In this document: positions 36,905-46,715 of the stretch, piece after piece
Layout of the letters: each line of letters opens with the position of its first letter
How positions within the stretch are numbered: position 1 is the stretch's first letter
Source of the DNA: Salvator merianae
Lineage: Eukaryota; Chordata; Lepidosauria; Squamata; Teiidae
Length of the DNA stretch: 64,000 nt
Direction: 5' to 3'
Assembly: GCA_003586115.2 (NCBI GenBank)
Contig: QVOM02000042.1
Span: 33,185,541 to 33,249,540, forward strand
Position numbers and translations under genes: made by a program
The notes under the pieces: generated by a model
Seen by the model: only the letters and a program-made list of their open reading frames with translations
Told to the model about the DNA's origin: nothing
Databases searched by the model: none

Positions 36905-37045
36905 CCCTGCAGGATCAGCTGTAATTTCAAGATTGGCGTTTCAAAATAACAAGCAATCCTGCCATGGGGAGGGAAGAACAAGCTTTGCTGCTCATCAAAT
37001 GGTGACTGGGAATTCTCTTGCTGCCATTTGACAGGTGGTTAGAAA
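36905..37045. repeat. Half of the foldback repeat family seen at 12475-12705
   Basis: TTTCAAAATAACAAGCAATCC, TGCCATGGGGAGGGAAG, CTCATCAAATGGTGACTGGG and TGCCATTTGACAGGTGG align in order with 12615-12720. Only one arm is present, followed at 37112 by a different element. Confidence 0.55.
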
Positions 37046-37188
37046 ACATACAGCATACTTGTATTAAAGAGAAGTGATTTTTATTCTCTCTTGTGCCAAG
37101 CCAGATTTATGGCCTTTCTGCATGGGTGATAGACCAGACCATGGTTTGACTTGGCCTTGACTTCTGCCATCCACATACTAGTCCCCAC

Positions 37189-37987
37189 TAGGGGTGTGCA
37201 CGAAGCTTCGTGGCATTCGATTTTCGATCGAATTTCGTGATTTCGTGCCCTTCGCATCAAATGCGAAGGGCAACAGAAATCACAAAAGCGAATTGCGAAG
37301 GTCCCTCAATTTTTTGAAGCATTTCGGGACCTTCGCAATTTGCCGATGTCTCACCTCTCTAGGCTGTCAGCGCTGGCGGAAGTGGAGAAAACTCAACGGA
37401 AGGGAGGGATTCCCTTCCCATTGATTTTCCTTCTCTTCCCCTCACTGACTCACCCCCCTAGGCTGTCAGCGCGAGCGCTGACAGACTAGGGTGAATGAGG
37501 CAGCCAGCAGCCATCAGAAACGGAGCTATCAAGGCAAAGGGAAGACCTTTGCCTTGATTTCTCCACTTCCGATGGCGCTCGCCTCTCTCTCATTCCCCCC
37601 CCCCAGTCTGTCATTACACTAACAGACTGCGGCGGGAGTGAGAGAGAGCGCTGCGCCATCGGAAACGGAGAAATCAAGGCAAAGGGAAGACCTTTGCCTT
37701 GATTTCTCTGCTTCCGATGGCGCTCGCCTCTCTCTCATTCCCCCCCAGTCTGTCATTACACTGACAGACTGGGGGGGGGGGAATGAGAGAGAGGCGAGCG
37801 CCATCCGAAGCAGAGAAATTAAGGCAAAGGTCTTCCCTTCGCCTTGTTTTCTGTGCTTCCGTTCGCGGCGAAAATCTTTGCCGCGAAAACGAAGGGCTTC
37901 ATTTTCGTGCGTATTTTTTTGCACGAAAACGAAGGCTAGGAGCTTCGCATTCCTGCGAAGGGAAAAGTGCCTTCGTGCACATCCCTA
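37189..37987. mobile_element. hAT-type element, 799 bp, TSD GTCCCCAC
   Basis: Ends TAGGGGTGTGCACGAAGC and CTTCGTGCACATCCCTA form the terminal inverted repeat. A perfect 8-bp duplication GTCCCCAC flanks it (37181-37188, 37988-37995). Both subterminal parts are full of TTCG/CGAA words. The centre is a chain of inverted repeats. No transposase frame is seen, and the overlapping frames on both strands are by-products of the palindromes. Confidence 0.93.
37526..37850. repeat. Alternating inverted repeats inside the hAT element
   Basis: Two kinds of unit alternate: a short palindrome around AAGGCAAAGG...CCTTTGCCTT, and a longer one around CTGTCATTACACTAACAG flanked by TCTCTCATTCCCCCC and its complement. 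Each unit occurs at least twice, in opposed orientation, with the word ATGGCGCTCGCCTCTC between. The whole can fold as consecutive hairpins. Confidence 0.85.
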
Positions 37988-38322
37988 GTCCCCACCCATT
38001 ACTAGTACCGTCCATCCACACAAAAAAGAGTGTAGACTAGGCTAGGGTTCCCTAAATGGTATTCTGGTCCAGTCTACCCATAGATCTCTTTGAGATTTTC
38101 CAGCATACTAGGAGGTGGTATACTGGACAATGGAGGTGCATGGGATCATGAGACTGCCAAGAAGCCCCCATTATCAAAGTTGGTGCAAGCTTCAGAGCTT
38201 GCAAAGAACAGACCAGCCCAATGCGGACAGCCTTGTTCTTTACCAGGAGCAATCCATCCCAACTTGGGACAGATTGCTTACTCCAGTACAGGGCGACCTG
38301 CCCTGTACCAGAATAAAAAAGG

Positions 38323-38726
38323 TGTCAGGTCTGAGGCATGGCTGTCATGGTATTTTGGGGATTAGTAGCATGATATTATAATGTCCTGCATTGTATAACT
38401 GGTAATTGTGTAGCCAAACATATATTGCAAACCTGTAACCTATGTGAACCTGTAACCTACGTCTAAGGAAAATAACTAGAGGAGGCGGCGCTGGGCTGGC
38501 TGCAATGTGGGGAAAGAGAAGTGTGGAGAGGTGTAGATCTTCCCAAGGTTGCTATGTAAATTTTCAACAACATTTGCTGCCACACACATAGCTGGCATAC
38601 AGCAATTCACTGACCAGCAGTATGGGGTTCACTACTTTTAAGGGGATTTATGGCTGAGAAGTGAACCACTTACCATTGCTGGACCCGGACAATAAAGACC
38701 CAACTGCTTTGGTTGAATAGACTGAC
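38323..38726 (+). mobile_element. LTR (gypsy-like), TGTCAG...CTGACA
   Basis: Opens TGTCAGGTCTGAGGCATGGC and closes GAATAGACTGACA; 6-bp inverted ends TGTCAG/CTGACA. The first 250 bp match 40799-41100 (GATTAGTAGCATGATATT, AACTGGTAATTG, CAAACATATATTGCAAACC, GATCTTCCCAAGGTTGCTA). An AATAAA near 38689 is a possible poly(A) signal. Probably the 5' LTR of the element whose 3' part is at 40471. Confidence 0.6.
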
Positions 38727-38929
38727 AAAATCTTCAAGGCGTGGCCAGAAATCTTTCAAGCATTAGACTTTGCAGGAAAAGACTTATAAAAAATTGCTGA
38801 CGGTAAAGGAGACCTGAGGTGGAACCTGAGACTGAGTGTATTTATTCACTAAGTTCTGAAGTGCCACAAACCCTCAAGAAATTGGGTCCTAAATACATGT
38901 GTTCCTTCCCTATTAAGAGACTGATTAAC

Positions 38930-39178
38930 TAGAGATGTGCAAAAATCAATTTGCATTTGCATATTCATTTGAATATTTCACATTCATGGATATTTGCATT
39001 TTCACAGTATTTTTGCCTATGAAAAGGGCATTTTCAGTGGGTAAAAACATCACAAAAATCACAGAAATGAATGTGAAAAACTGTATTTTTGATGTTGCAA
39101 TTTGCCAAGGAAGGAAAAATATGGGTTTTCGCTTCAACAGCAAAATCAAAAAAATGAATTTTTGGGGCCACATTCCTA
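38930..39178. mobile_element. hAT-type element, 249 bp, decayed TSD
   Basis: Left end TAGAGATGTGCAAAAATC, right end GGCCACATTCCTA. Flanks TGATTAAC (38922-38929) and GGATTATC (39179-39186) agree at 6 of 8 positions. Interior words GAAAAGGGCATTTTC and GAATGTGAAAAACTG match 3356-3721. It lies between the two gypsy LTRs. Confidence 0.75.
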
Positions 39179-40470
39179 GGATTATCTCTGTAACTGCTGA
39201 ATTTGAGTTGCCTAAACAATATAAAGAATATAAAGTACACTCTTATTTTATTTTAGCTTGTTGAAGCCAGTGTTCTCCTCTTCCCAGTGGTGTCCAGAGG
39301 AACCACTCCCACCTGTGTGGTGGAGGGACACAAGCATCTTGAAATCTCAGAAATCCTGGACTCTAGGGCTGCATTCTGACACAGCATTAATCAGTTTACA
39401 GACTATCTTCAGTTCCCACTGGCCCAACATGATCTTGCCTTTCTGTAGTTTTTCTGGACTAAATTGGTAAAATCCGGACTACTTTGTGTTTGGATTTAAT
39501 GAGTTCTCAAGCCGTTCCAGATCTCTAGCCCACTTTACTTTGCGATGTGAGAATGTGAAAGGAGACTATTTGGGAGGGACTGTATTTTTTCGGGGGTAGA
39601 GGGAGGGCTTCCCATTTCCTGCTGTCCAATGGCAGACTTTGTGAGTAGGCAGGAAGCACAGTAGTTCCTTCTGCCTCCATTATCCCCCCTCCCCCCCCCG
39701 CCAGGAGAAAACAGGAGTTTACTTTACTAAACTGCGGCCCTTTCTCTTCCTTTATCCCCCATTCGACACTGCCAGGAAGAAATTAAAGGCTTCCTCCACT
39801 TCCGACTGCTGATTAAACCAAAAAACAGATTGTGCCTGTTTGGGGATGCAGTCCTCTTGCCCCAACAAAGAACCCACTCAGTATCAGTTTTGCAGTCGGC
39901 AGCACACAGCTACACAGTGGGGACACATGCCACTGTGGATGTCTCAGGGGGAGGTGAGGCAGAGTCCATTTGCTGGCCATTAACTACACTAGCATGATAA
40001 TAGAGCCCCCTACATTCCCCCCCACACATTTCCCCCTCTTCACGGACCTCTCCCTGCTTTTGCACTACTCTTAAATTGCACAATTGAGCAAAAGTGCATT
40101 TGCAATGGAGCAGAAAACGCCATCTGCCCTTTAAGAAGTTTTATTGTGTGGTATATGTGGTATTAAAGTTCTGCTTGTGTAGATACAGATTGGAGGGGGA
40201 GAAGGAGCAAATGGCAAATGACAAGTAATGCTTCCAAGTGAATCCATGTTCTGAGACAGCAGCAGGGACATACAGAGAGCAGAGCTTGACTTGCCCGCCC
40301 CTGTAAAGTCAAGATTTGAACATTGTGACTTCAGGCAATCACTGACTGCACAGGGAGGGGAATTTGTTGAGGAGTGGAGGCAGAAAAGGTATGGTTTCCC
40401 CTTGCCAAGCCTGGGAAACCTCAGTATGAGAACGAGCAAGTCCAAATTGAGGGCGTCTTAAAATGCAAAT
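39179..40470. other. Unassigned, partly GC-rich
   Basis: Lies inside the span between the two gypsy LTRs. 39540-40030 has C-runs and GGGAGG words and may be an unrecognised DNA transposon. No gag, protease or reverse-transcriptase motif is visible, so the gypsy interior is almost entirely lost or replaced. Confidence 0.35.
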
Positions 40471-40660
40471 GTGGGAGAGATCAGAAGACGAATTCAGTCC
40501 TCGTACTCTTTTGATATGGATTACATTTATGAAGTCAGACGGCGCCCTAGATGCTCCTGCAATGAACTACAGTACTTTGTTAACTGGAAGCATTTTCCTC
40601 TGATAGAAAGAAAATGGTGGATGCTGTTGATGTCAGGCCCCCTAAATTGGTAAAGAAATG
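40471..40660 (+). pseudogene. Ty3/gypsy (chromovirus-type) integrase C-terminal chromodomain remnant
   Basis: The frame 40471-40653 holds DYIYEVRRRPRC, then LQYFVNWKHFPLIERKWW. This fits a chromodomain: YxV start, basic R-rich linker, and YxVxWK with an aromatic cage residue, then a W-type position after ER/ES. In vertebrate chromoviral elements this domain ends the pol protein and guides integration by binding histone H3 marks. The rest of pol is absent upstream, and a stop follows. It sits 140 bp before the LTR-like sequence at 40799, the expected order. A host chromodomain exon is less likely, since no splice sites flank it. Confidence 0.55.
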
Positions 40661-40798
40661 TTAATCAAAATAACCAAACTTGGCCCAGGATGAAGTGATT
40701 GTTACTGCAGCTATTTCGATGTTGCTACTTCCATTCTAGTTTTCAGTATTGTCTTTGCATTTCTCTCTGTGGGGTAGCTGTTGTTTAGGGGAGCAGAA

Positions 40799-41278
40799 TG
40801 TCAGGCATGAGACATGCCTGTCATAATATTGAGGAGATTGTTAGTAGCATGGCATTGTAATGTCATATAGTGCATAACTGGTATACCTACAGAATAACTG
40901 TGAGGTCAAACATATATTGTAAATCTGTAACCTATATATCTTGTACAGCCAAAGAAATATAAGTAGATTGGTGGGGAGAGGCATCAGACTGACTGGAATG
41001 TAAGGGGAGGGGAGGGGAGGGGAGATGAGATGAGATGAGATGAGATGAGATGAGATGAGATGAGAGGATCTTCCCAAGGTTGCTAGATTGGGTAAGTTTT
41101 CTCTGGCAAAAAGGAGGAGATAACAGCCTTGCTTTGATCCCAGTGGGAAGTGAGGGATGAAGTATATACTCAATTACATTGTACCATGAGTCATTTTCAG
41201 CAAATTCAGTTACCTTGTGTTACGGCTGCTGGAGTTTTGAATAAAGCTTTCTTCAAAATTTGGAAGTGGATTATTTTG
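40799..41278 (+). mobile_element. LTR (gypsy-like), probable 3' LTR
   Basis: Starts TGTCAGGCATGAGACATGCC and matches the LTR at 38323 over the first half. An AATAAA at 41240-41245 follows TGCTGGAGTTTTG, consistent with a poly(A) signal in R. The right end is uncertain because it does not close in a clean CTGACA. A pentamer repeat expands its middle (41003-41065). Confidence 0.55.
41003..41065. repeat. (GGGGA)n(GATGA)n compound microsatellite
   Basis: Four GGGGA-type units pass directly into about nine GATGA units. The switch by two bases in a constant 5-bp frame suggests both arose from one pentamer. Confidence 0.9.
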
Positions 41279-42680
41279 ACTTGGGCTTGGACAAGGTCTC
41301 ACAAAAAGTAGGTGTGCATACAGCCTTATATCAAGGACGGTCAGCTACTGTACAAAAGGGAAGGGATATTCTCCAAGGATTACCTGATGCAACAGTTCCC
41401 TCTAAATTCAAGCTGTACAGACTGCATCAGTACTGTGATGTGAAGCCGCTGCTGGATTTACATCTCCCCATTTATATTTTGTGACAATTCCCTTTGCAAT
41501 TTTCTTATGTAGCAGTGAAGTGATTGGAACTGCCCCTCTATTATTCACTGTAACCTTAGGTGTTTCCTTTCTGCAGCTAAAAACCACCGATTTAGCAATC
41601 TCTGCCTGCAGAAAGAAAGTGAGTTGATGAGTGAAGGGAAGGTTGAGGAGACGGCTGAACAGAGAAGTTCATGTTTAATATTGGGCCAAACTGAGTGCTT
41701 TGGAAGCCTGAGGCCAGTCACCTTACATCTTGCACCACTTTCCAAGCCACCTAAGAGATAATTTGCTAATGTGCTGATCTTGCAAGTCTACTTTCCCTTA
41801 ACCCAGCCAATGAATTCTAACAGTCAGCCACTCTTGATGAACTTGGCAGGATTTGCTTCGAAGATAATCTGTTAACTATGGCTATAGAGCTACAGCTGTA
41901 TCTGGGTCATCCAAGGTTTGCTACAGTGCTGAATATGTGCAGGTCAGGGTTGGAAAGCTGCATCATCAGAGTTCTGAGAGCTTATTTCTTCTATCCTTCT
42001 GCAGATGTTTCACTACCAGGCTAGGTAATATCATCCGTGCAAATGTTCTTTCCTGGTTGCTGGTGGGCTAGATAGCAGCATGACCTCTAACCAAGAAAGA
42101 ACCTGCAAAAGAAAAATTCAGCTCAGAGACTATCAACGATGCAGCATCCAGGTTTTTTTGGTGTGTGTGTGTGACACTGTCCTCTTTGATCAGTACTGCA
42201 GGAGCATTTAGAACATATGAGTCAGCCTAACCAGTGTCAAATAAATCCCCAGCTTAAAAATTTACAACCCCATGTAGATGCTGATTATAATGACCTCTGT
42301 AAAAACAGTCACATAGATATAGCAGCCCTTGCTAGCTGCAACAGGCTTTAAATTTAAGTTTTATTTTATTTTCTCTTTTCTTTTTTTCTGGGAAATTTAC
42401 TTTAACTACAGTTTCCCTATACCAGTCAACTTAGGAAAAAAATATGTAAATCATTAGGAACATGATGGACGGACATTGTGTTCGAACTGGCAGTTTTGAA
42501 GACTGAGATATGCTGAACAATCAGATTGATGACCTAGAAAATCAACTCTATTCTGGAACTGTCATAGTTTAGGCATTCCTGAGGGCATGGAGCAAATTTT
42601 AAAAAGAAAAAGTAGAGGATGTTTAAATTATTATTCTTCATGACATATTACTATGATTAGAATTTAATTTCTTTCTTTTA
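41279..42680. other. No gene recognised
   Basis: Contains a (GT)6 run near 42160. A short stretch at 42509-42570 reads MLNNQIDDLENQL, coiled-coil-like, but is stopped on both sides and has no clear splice donor. Confidence 0.35.
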
Positions 42681-42732
42681 CTTGGTGAGGCTTACAATAT
42701 TTAACCCGCTTCTCTCTTTCTTCTCTTCCTAG

Positions 42733-42843
42733 ACACCTAAGGGAGAAAAAGAATTAACACAGATACTTGAATACATTGGTCTGTATGCACAGGAGAAAAA
42801 AAATGATGAGCTGAATTTCAGTAATCTCATGTACAATGTTTAG
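42733..42843 (+). CDS. Candidate terminal coding exon, 36 codons, unidentified
   Basis: A 26-base pyrimidine-rich tract (CCGCTTCTCTCTTTCTTCTC...TAG, 42707-42732) ends in AG. A branch-point-like TTTAACC lies about 28 bases before the acceptor. An open frame starts at the acceptor in phase 0: it begins TPKGEKELTQILEY, continues IGLYAQEKKNDELNF, ends LMYNV and stops at TAG 42841-42843. The composition (charged, helical, no rare runs) looks coding. The same frame has a stop exactly at the splice AG, so it only makes sense if spliced. I do not recognise the protein, and no partner exon or nearby poly(A) signal is seen. A chance frame remains the main alternative. Confidence 0.3.
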   Translation, partial: TPKGEKELTQILEYIGLYAQEKKNDELNFSNLMYNV

Positions 42844-43329
42844 GGCACGAATTTACAACAAATGCTAACCCATTGTTAAAGGAGTGCAAAGCTTAAAAAC
42901 TTTTGTGGCAATATCCATATAGGAAAAGGTGAAGACAGAAAGGCAGCCAGTTCTCCCCAGTGCTAAAGATCTTCATAGATGGTATCTGAGAAATCTTCCA
43001 ATGACTGATGGATGGGACTTGAAGCAGTGATGAAGAGCCTGTCTGAACATTTCCACTCTACTTCCATATTTATCACTTTCCCAGATGCAGGCAATCCTGT
43101 TAGCTTTCATTCCAGATGCTGTGTCCTCTCTGTTGTGGTTAATTCTGTTGTGCTGATAAGGGGCTGCTGAGAACTGTTAGTTGTTTGGGGAATTCAAGGT
43201 TGTGTTATGGGAACTAGGTAGACTGTGGGAACTGGATAGAAAAGGTAGGAATTAAAGTCTGATATATACTCTGAGCAGCACAGTATACTTTCTGTTTTTT
43301 TATCAAATATACTTGCAAGTATGCTTGAG

Positions 43330-43760
43330 CTATTACTACCTATGTTCCTTCTATGAAGGGTTGAGAAAAGTGATTCTGACAGAACTAAAAGTCTGGATTC
43401 CAATGCTAGAAGCAGAGGCCATCCACAGAAGCCAAACCCTAAAAGAATCAGGGCAGACAAAAGAAAATATTTCTTCACAGAGCACATCATTTTAATTAGC
43501 TTAGTCCTGTTTTTAATCTGTTTCTCTTGCTTTTATTTCAGGTAACGCACCCTGAGATTCTTGGTATAGGGAAAAATATAAATGTCAATAAACAAACTGT
43601 GGAGCTTGCTACAACAAGATGTAGCATTGGTGTCCAGCTTAGATGGCTTCCAAAAAGGTTTAGAAAATTTATGGAAGGCAGTGGCTACCTCTGCTATAGC
43701 TGAACAGCAAGCTGCTGGCAGAGTATGAACAGATCAAGCAGTGCTTACCCATAAACTTCA
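43330..43760 (+). mobile_element. CR1 LINE 3' fragment, interrupted
   Basis: ESGQTKENISSQSTS (43448-43492) corresponds to the CR1 motif for the RKNFFTxxx region. After an insertion it resumes with LWSLLQQDVALVSSL-like text (43600-43650) and GFQKGLENLWKA. The CR1 interruption at about 43494-43596 is an L2-like tail. Confidence 0.65.
43494..43596 (+). mobile_element. L2-like LINE tail inserted in CR1
   Basis: CCTGTTTTTAATCTGTTTC, CGCACCCTGAGATTCTTGG, TATAGGGAAAAATATAAATG and AATAAAC form a standard L2-like 3' end. CR1 coding similarity continues on both sides, so this is the younger insertion. Confidence 0.65.
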
Positions 43761-43929
43761 AAATGCAACTGGCTGTAAGAATAGGCTGCTGTGTATATAC
43801 TCACACCTTCTTCTATTAACAAAAGGTTTTTCTTCATTGTCTCAGAAGAGTGAAAGGCAAACTTTAGTAAAAGCAATGAACCATCTTGCCTGAGGGGAGT
43901 GGAGAAGAGACAGCAGATTGGGGGATCTT

Positions 43930-44022
43930 TGCCTGTATTTATAATGATTCTATTGTGGCCTACCCTGAGACCTTTGGATTTAGGGAAAGATAGAAATGTT
44001 AATTGATTGATTGATTGATTAA
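43930..44022 (+). mobile_element. L2-like LINE tail with (TTGA)n end
   Basis: GGCCTACCCTGAGACCTTTGG and TTTAGGGAAAGATAGAAATG, then five TTGA units (about 44003-44021). Confidence 0.6.
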
Positions 44023-44332
44023 TCTTCAGTGATCAATGAGAATTTCAGCATTGTTCTTTTGTCAGATACCAATGTCCTGATGATAACTCTCTCCTGATGT
44101 CCCTCAAAGATTCTATCTTTTCTCCTTGTCATGCTGCCTGTTCCACCTAAGATTTTAGTATTATTGCCTTTGCTTCCCACATCCTCAACAATCTCATTAA
44201 TATTTCTATTAGCATCCTGGGATCTTTTGTCTGGTCATTCACAGCCAAGTCATATGTCACTAATTTATTTGTATAGTTAGGATTTTTTTTGCACCTATGT
44301 GCATCACTTTACCCTTGATAAAGGAGGAACAG

Positions 44333-44600
44333 TGGCACAGAAGGCTAAGGCACTGATCTTTCAATAGGAGGATCGGAGTTCGAGGCCCCGTCTGCCGTGT
44401 AGAGGGGATGAGCGCCCTCTACTGGCCTCTAGCTCCAGTCAACCTAGCTGTTCGAAAGCAAGTAATTGCAAGTAGATAAATAGGGAGCATCACATTGTGT
44501 GATGCGGAAGATAGACAGATGTAAGCCTTCGACTGAAAAATAACCTTGTAAGCCGCTTTGAGTCAGCTTCGGCCAAGAAAAGCGGGGTATAAAAACTAAG
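44333..44600 (+). mobile_element. tRNA-derived squamate-type SINE, near full length
   Basis: The head contains an A-box-like TGGCACAGAAGG (44333-44344) and a B-box GAGTTCGAGGCC about 40 bp later, the internal pol III promoter of tRNA. The body holds CAACCTAGCTGTTCGAAAGC, AGTAATTGCAAGTAG and ATAAATAGGGAGC, which I recognise as a common squamate SINE body. The 3' tail is TTGTAAGCCGCTTTGAGTC, then GGCCAAGAAAAGCGGGGTAT, shared with a LINE partner that supplies reverse transcriptase. It ends directly in the microsatellite at 44601. Confidence 0.85.
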
Positions 44601-44638
<38 letters not shown>

Positions 44639-44755
44639 CTTCTTCTTCTTCTTCTTCTTCTTCTTCTTCTTCTTCTTCTTCTTCTTCTTCTTCTTCTTCT
44701 TCTTCTTCTTCTTCTTCTTCTTCTTCTTCTTCTTCTTCTTCTTCTTCTTCTTCTT
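44601..44755. repeat. (TTG)12 then (TTC)39 compound microsatellite
   Basis: About 37 bp of TTG repeats pass abruptly into about 118 bp of uninterrupted TTC. The TTC part is a pure pyrimidine strand (GAA on the other). It grew from the 3' tail of the SINE at 44333. Homopeptide frames here are not genes. Confidence 0.97.
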
Positions 44756-44829
44756 GATCATGTTGAATAGCATCCACCATTTTCATGCTCAGACCCCAAA
44801 TGTGCAGAGATCCTTCTGGAGTTCTAGTT

Positions 44830-44920
44830 TAGTTTAGTTTGGTTGTTAATATGCCATCACATCAGGGTTGACTTCTGGTGATTATATGGGTATGTCCATG
44901 CTATTTGGGGGGGCAGAGAC
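44830..44920. repeat. SINE-like fragment related to 4741-4925
   Basis: TTGTTAATATGCCATCACATC, then GTTGACTTCTGGTGATTATATGG, resembles the ATGCCATCAAGTTGACTTCTGG module found in reptile SINEs. No tRNA end is present. Confidence 0.35.
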
Positions 44921-45542
44921 AGAAGTGTCTTGATAATACCTATTAAAATAAACTAGTACAGAACCTGGTCAACCCCATTTCTTAGGTCTTTCCATTGTGA
45001 TAAATATCAATTTACTCTTTCTGTTCCTTAATCAGTTCTTATGCTTATCAATATGCATCAACAGCATACAAATATGCCTGGCAGTAACAAGGGGGCTCAA
45101 AGGGAAATAAAGTGCTATAATGTTTTTAGAATACCTTGTATGGCTTTTCAATGAAGAGATTCTCAAAAGCTGAAAAGTAAAAATGTGACCCACAGACTCC
45201 ATCCTCATGTAACTCTTCCCAGGTAACCCAACTAGCTGGCACAAGGACAAGAGAACTTCAAATATTTTACACCTTCAAGCCGGGCAAAACCTTATATATT
45301 TTGTCCTTTACCCTTAGCTCTCAGAAAAAGAAGAAGCCATAACAATTAAAATGCAACAATTGCAAACAAAAGCAAGGGATATGTGATAAAAGCATTCATT
45401 TTTATATTGACTTATTTTAGCTTAACTTTGCTAACCCTAATTTCAGAAGTTTTGGGGTTTTTTTTAAATATATAAAGGGAGACTAATATAAAAAGGGAGA
45501 CTGTTTCTTCAGCCAAAGTCTAGGATTAAGAGATGCACCTAA
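44921..45542. other. No gene recognised
   Basis: Plain sequence; frames have no domains. Confidence 0.4.
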
Positions 45543-45998
45543 GGGTCTGTTTGCATTTTACACTAGTGAGCATCAGGACACTCACTAATGAAATGCATCT
45601 GCACCACCCAGAGGCAGTAGTGATTGTGAGCAGAATACAGCTGCTCCTGATTGCTACTTGCTGTGAAACACAAATTTTTGCTCCACAACTGCACCAGGAG
45701 CATCTGCACTGCTCCCGGTACACTGCTTTCTCACCCTCTTCCAGGTGCAAATGCAGAGTGGTGTGTCTCCGTCTCTGGCTGCAGCTGCGGCTGCAACTGC
45801 ACGATTGTGCAGTGTTGCCTATCACCATGGCAGTTGCTAGAAGTTTCCCTAGCCGCTGTCATGGCACAGGCTGCTAGCATTCACACTGAAAATGCTGGGA
45901 GTCTGTGGCTGGTATGAATGACTTTCACACTGTAAGATCTATTCCACCTTAGAACAGGATAATTATCCTGTTCTAAGGTAAAAAGTGTGAAAAGGCCC
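45543..45998. mobile_element. 456-bp DNA transposon (GGGTCTGTTTGCA ends), TSD TAA
   Basis: Left tip GGGTCTGTTTGCATTTTAC, right tip AAAGTGTGAAAAGGCCC, flanked by TAA (45540-45542, 45999-46001). Order of parts: GTGAGCATCAGGACACTCAC, AGTGATTGTGAGCAG, GC-rich core, TCACCATGGCAGTTGC, then a perfect palindrome with 17-bp arms at 45946-45979, 19 bp inside the right tip. No transposase. Confidence 0.9.
45946..45979. repeat. Perfect subterminal palindrome (17-bp arms)
   Basis: Left arm ACCTTAGAACAGGATAA, right arm TTATCCTGTTCTAAGGT, no loop. The same position in sister elements carries different bases but still pairs (see 52169-52210). Confidence 0.9.
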
Positions 45999-46004
45999 TA
46001 AATG

Positions 46005-46180
46005 TGTACAGTGACGGTGCCTGACTAACCTCAGATGGGAGACTATTCCACAGTGTGGGACTATCACTGAAAAGACCTTCTCATATGTCCCTACCTCTTT
46101 AATTGCTAGGAAATTGGCACAGCCAAGAAGGCCTCACCAACAGATATTAAGGCACTGGCAGATCTATACAGAGTATTCAC
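46005..46180 (-). mobile_element. L2-like LINE RT fragment
   Basis: ATGGGAGACTATTCCACAGTG and GACTATCACTGAAAAGACCTTC are, on the minus strand, the L2-like RAFSVxxPxLWNSLP region. A short, diverged fragment. Confidence 0.55.
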
Positions 46181-46241
46181 TATTCTTGAGTACAAAAAAT
46201 GTGTATTAGTTTCAACCACATATTTCTAAACTATTTCTAAC

Positions 46242-46715
46242 AGCCTTTCTGCACTTACCTTAATTCCAAATCCAATGACTCCACAGTTTCTAATCTGTTA
46301 GTGCAGATTAGAGCAGTCCCACCCCCTGCTAGGATGCTCTGACTGCATCAGATGGAGCATGATCCAGATCAGGTTACTCCTGATCTGGATCACAAATGGA
46401 CCTGATTAAACAAGTCCACTGGCAAACTAGCAGGGGCTGGTTTGGATCATGGAGGCATGCAGAAAGTGCATACCTCCATGTTCTGGTTTACCAGAGGACC
46501 CATTTTGGTGGTTCAACAAAGTGTACTGCCAAAATTGGTCCACGAGGGACTCCAAGGCCAAGAACATTCATTTGTGGCATGGCAGCAGGGCTGGAACAGG
46601 TGTCACCATGCAGATGCTGCTGTTTCAGTCCAAGCCTTGCCATGATCAAGAACAGAGGGCAGCACTTGATCGAGATCACTGATCCAGATCTAACCAGGTA
46701 GGTGCAGAGAGAGTT
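46242..46715. mobile_element. 0.47-kb inverted-repeat element (GGCCTTTCTGCACTT family)
   Basis: Left AGCCTTTCTGCACTTACC, right GGTAGGTGCAGAGAGAGTT (decayed). The interior shares ACTCCAAGGCCAAGAACATTC, CATTTGTGGCATGG and TCCCACCCCCTGCTAGG with 24422-24930. Non-autonomous. Confidence 0.75.

Larger units (their letters stand above)
37112..38322. mobile_element. Inverted-repeat element split by a hAT element
   Basis: Starts GGCCTTTCTGCATGGG. After the nested hAT (37189-37987) it continues with AGACTAGGCTAGGG and ACAGCCTTGTTCTTTACC...CATCCCAACTTGGG, matching 19263-19755. The right end is lost where the gypsy LTR begins at 38323. A hairpin GTACAGGG/CCCTGTAC lies at 38286-38308. Confidence 0.65.

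Noticed and set aside
37486..38040. Five overlapping frames of 63-116 codons on both strands with similar sequences
   Set aside because: All are products of the alternating palindromes within the hAT element; reading both strands of a palindrome gives look-alike proteins.
42509..42575. Coiled-coil-like frame (MLNNQIDDLENQL) as an exon before 42733
   Set aside because: In-frame stop just before the Met, a stop soon after, and no splice donor in a usable place.
44444..44837. Poly-lysine, poly-glutamate and poly-phenylalanine frames of 78-109 codons
   Set aside because: They are readings of the (TTC)n microsatellite, with no start context or conserved flank.
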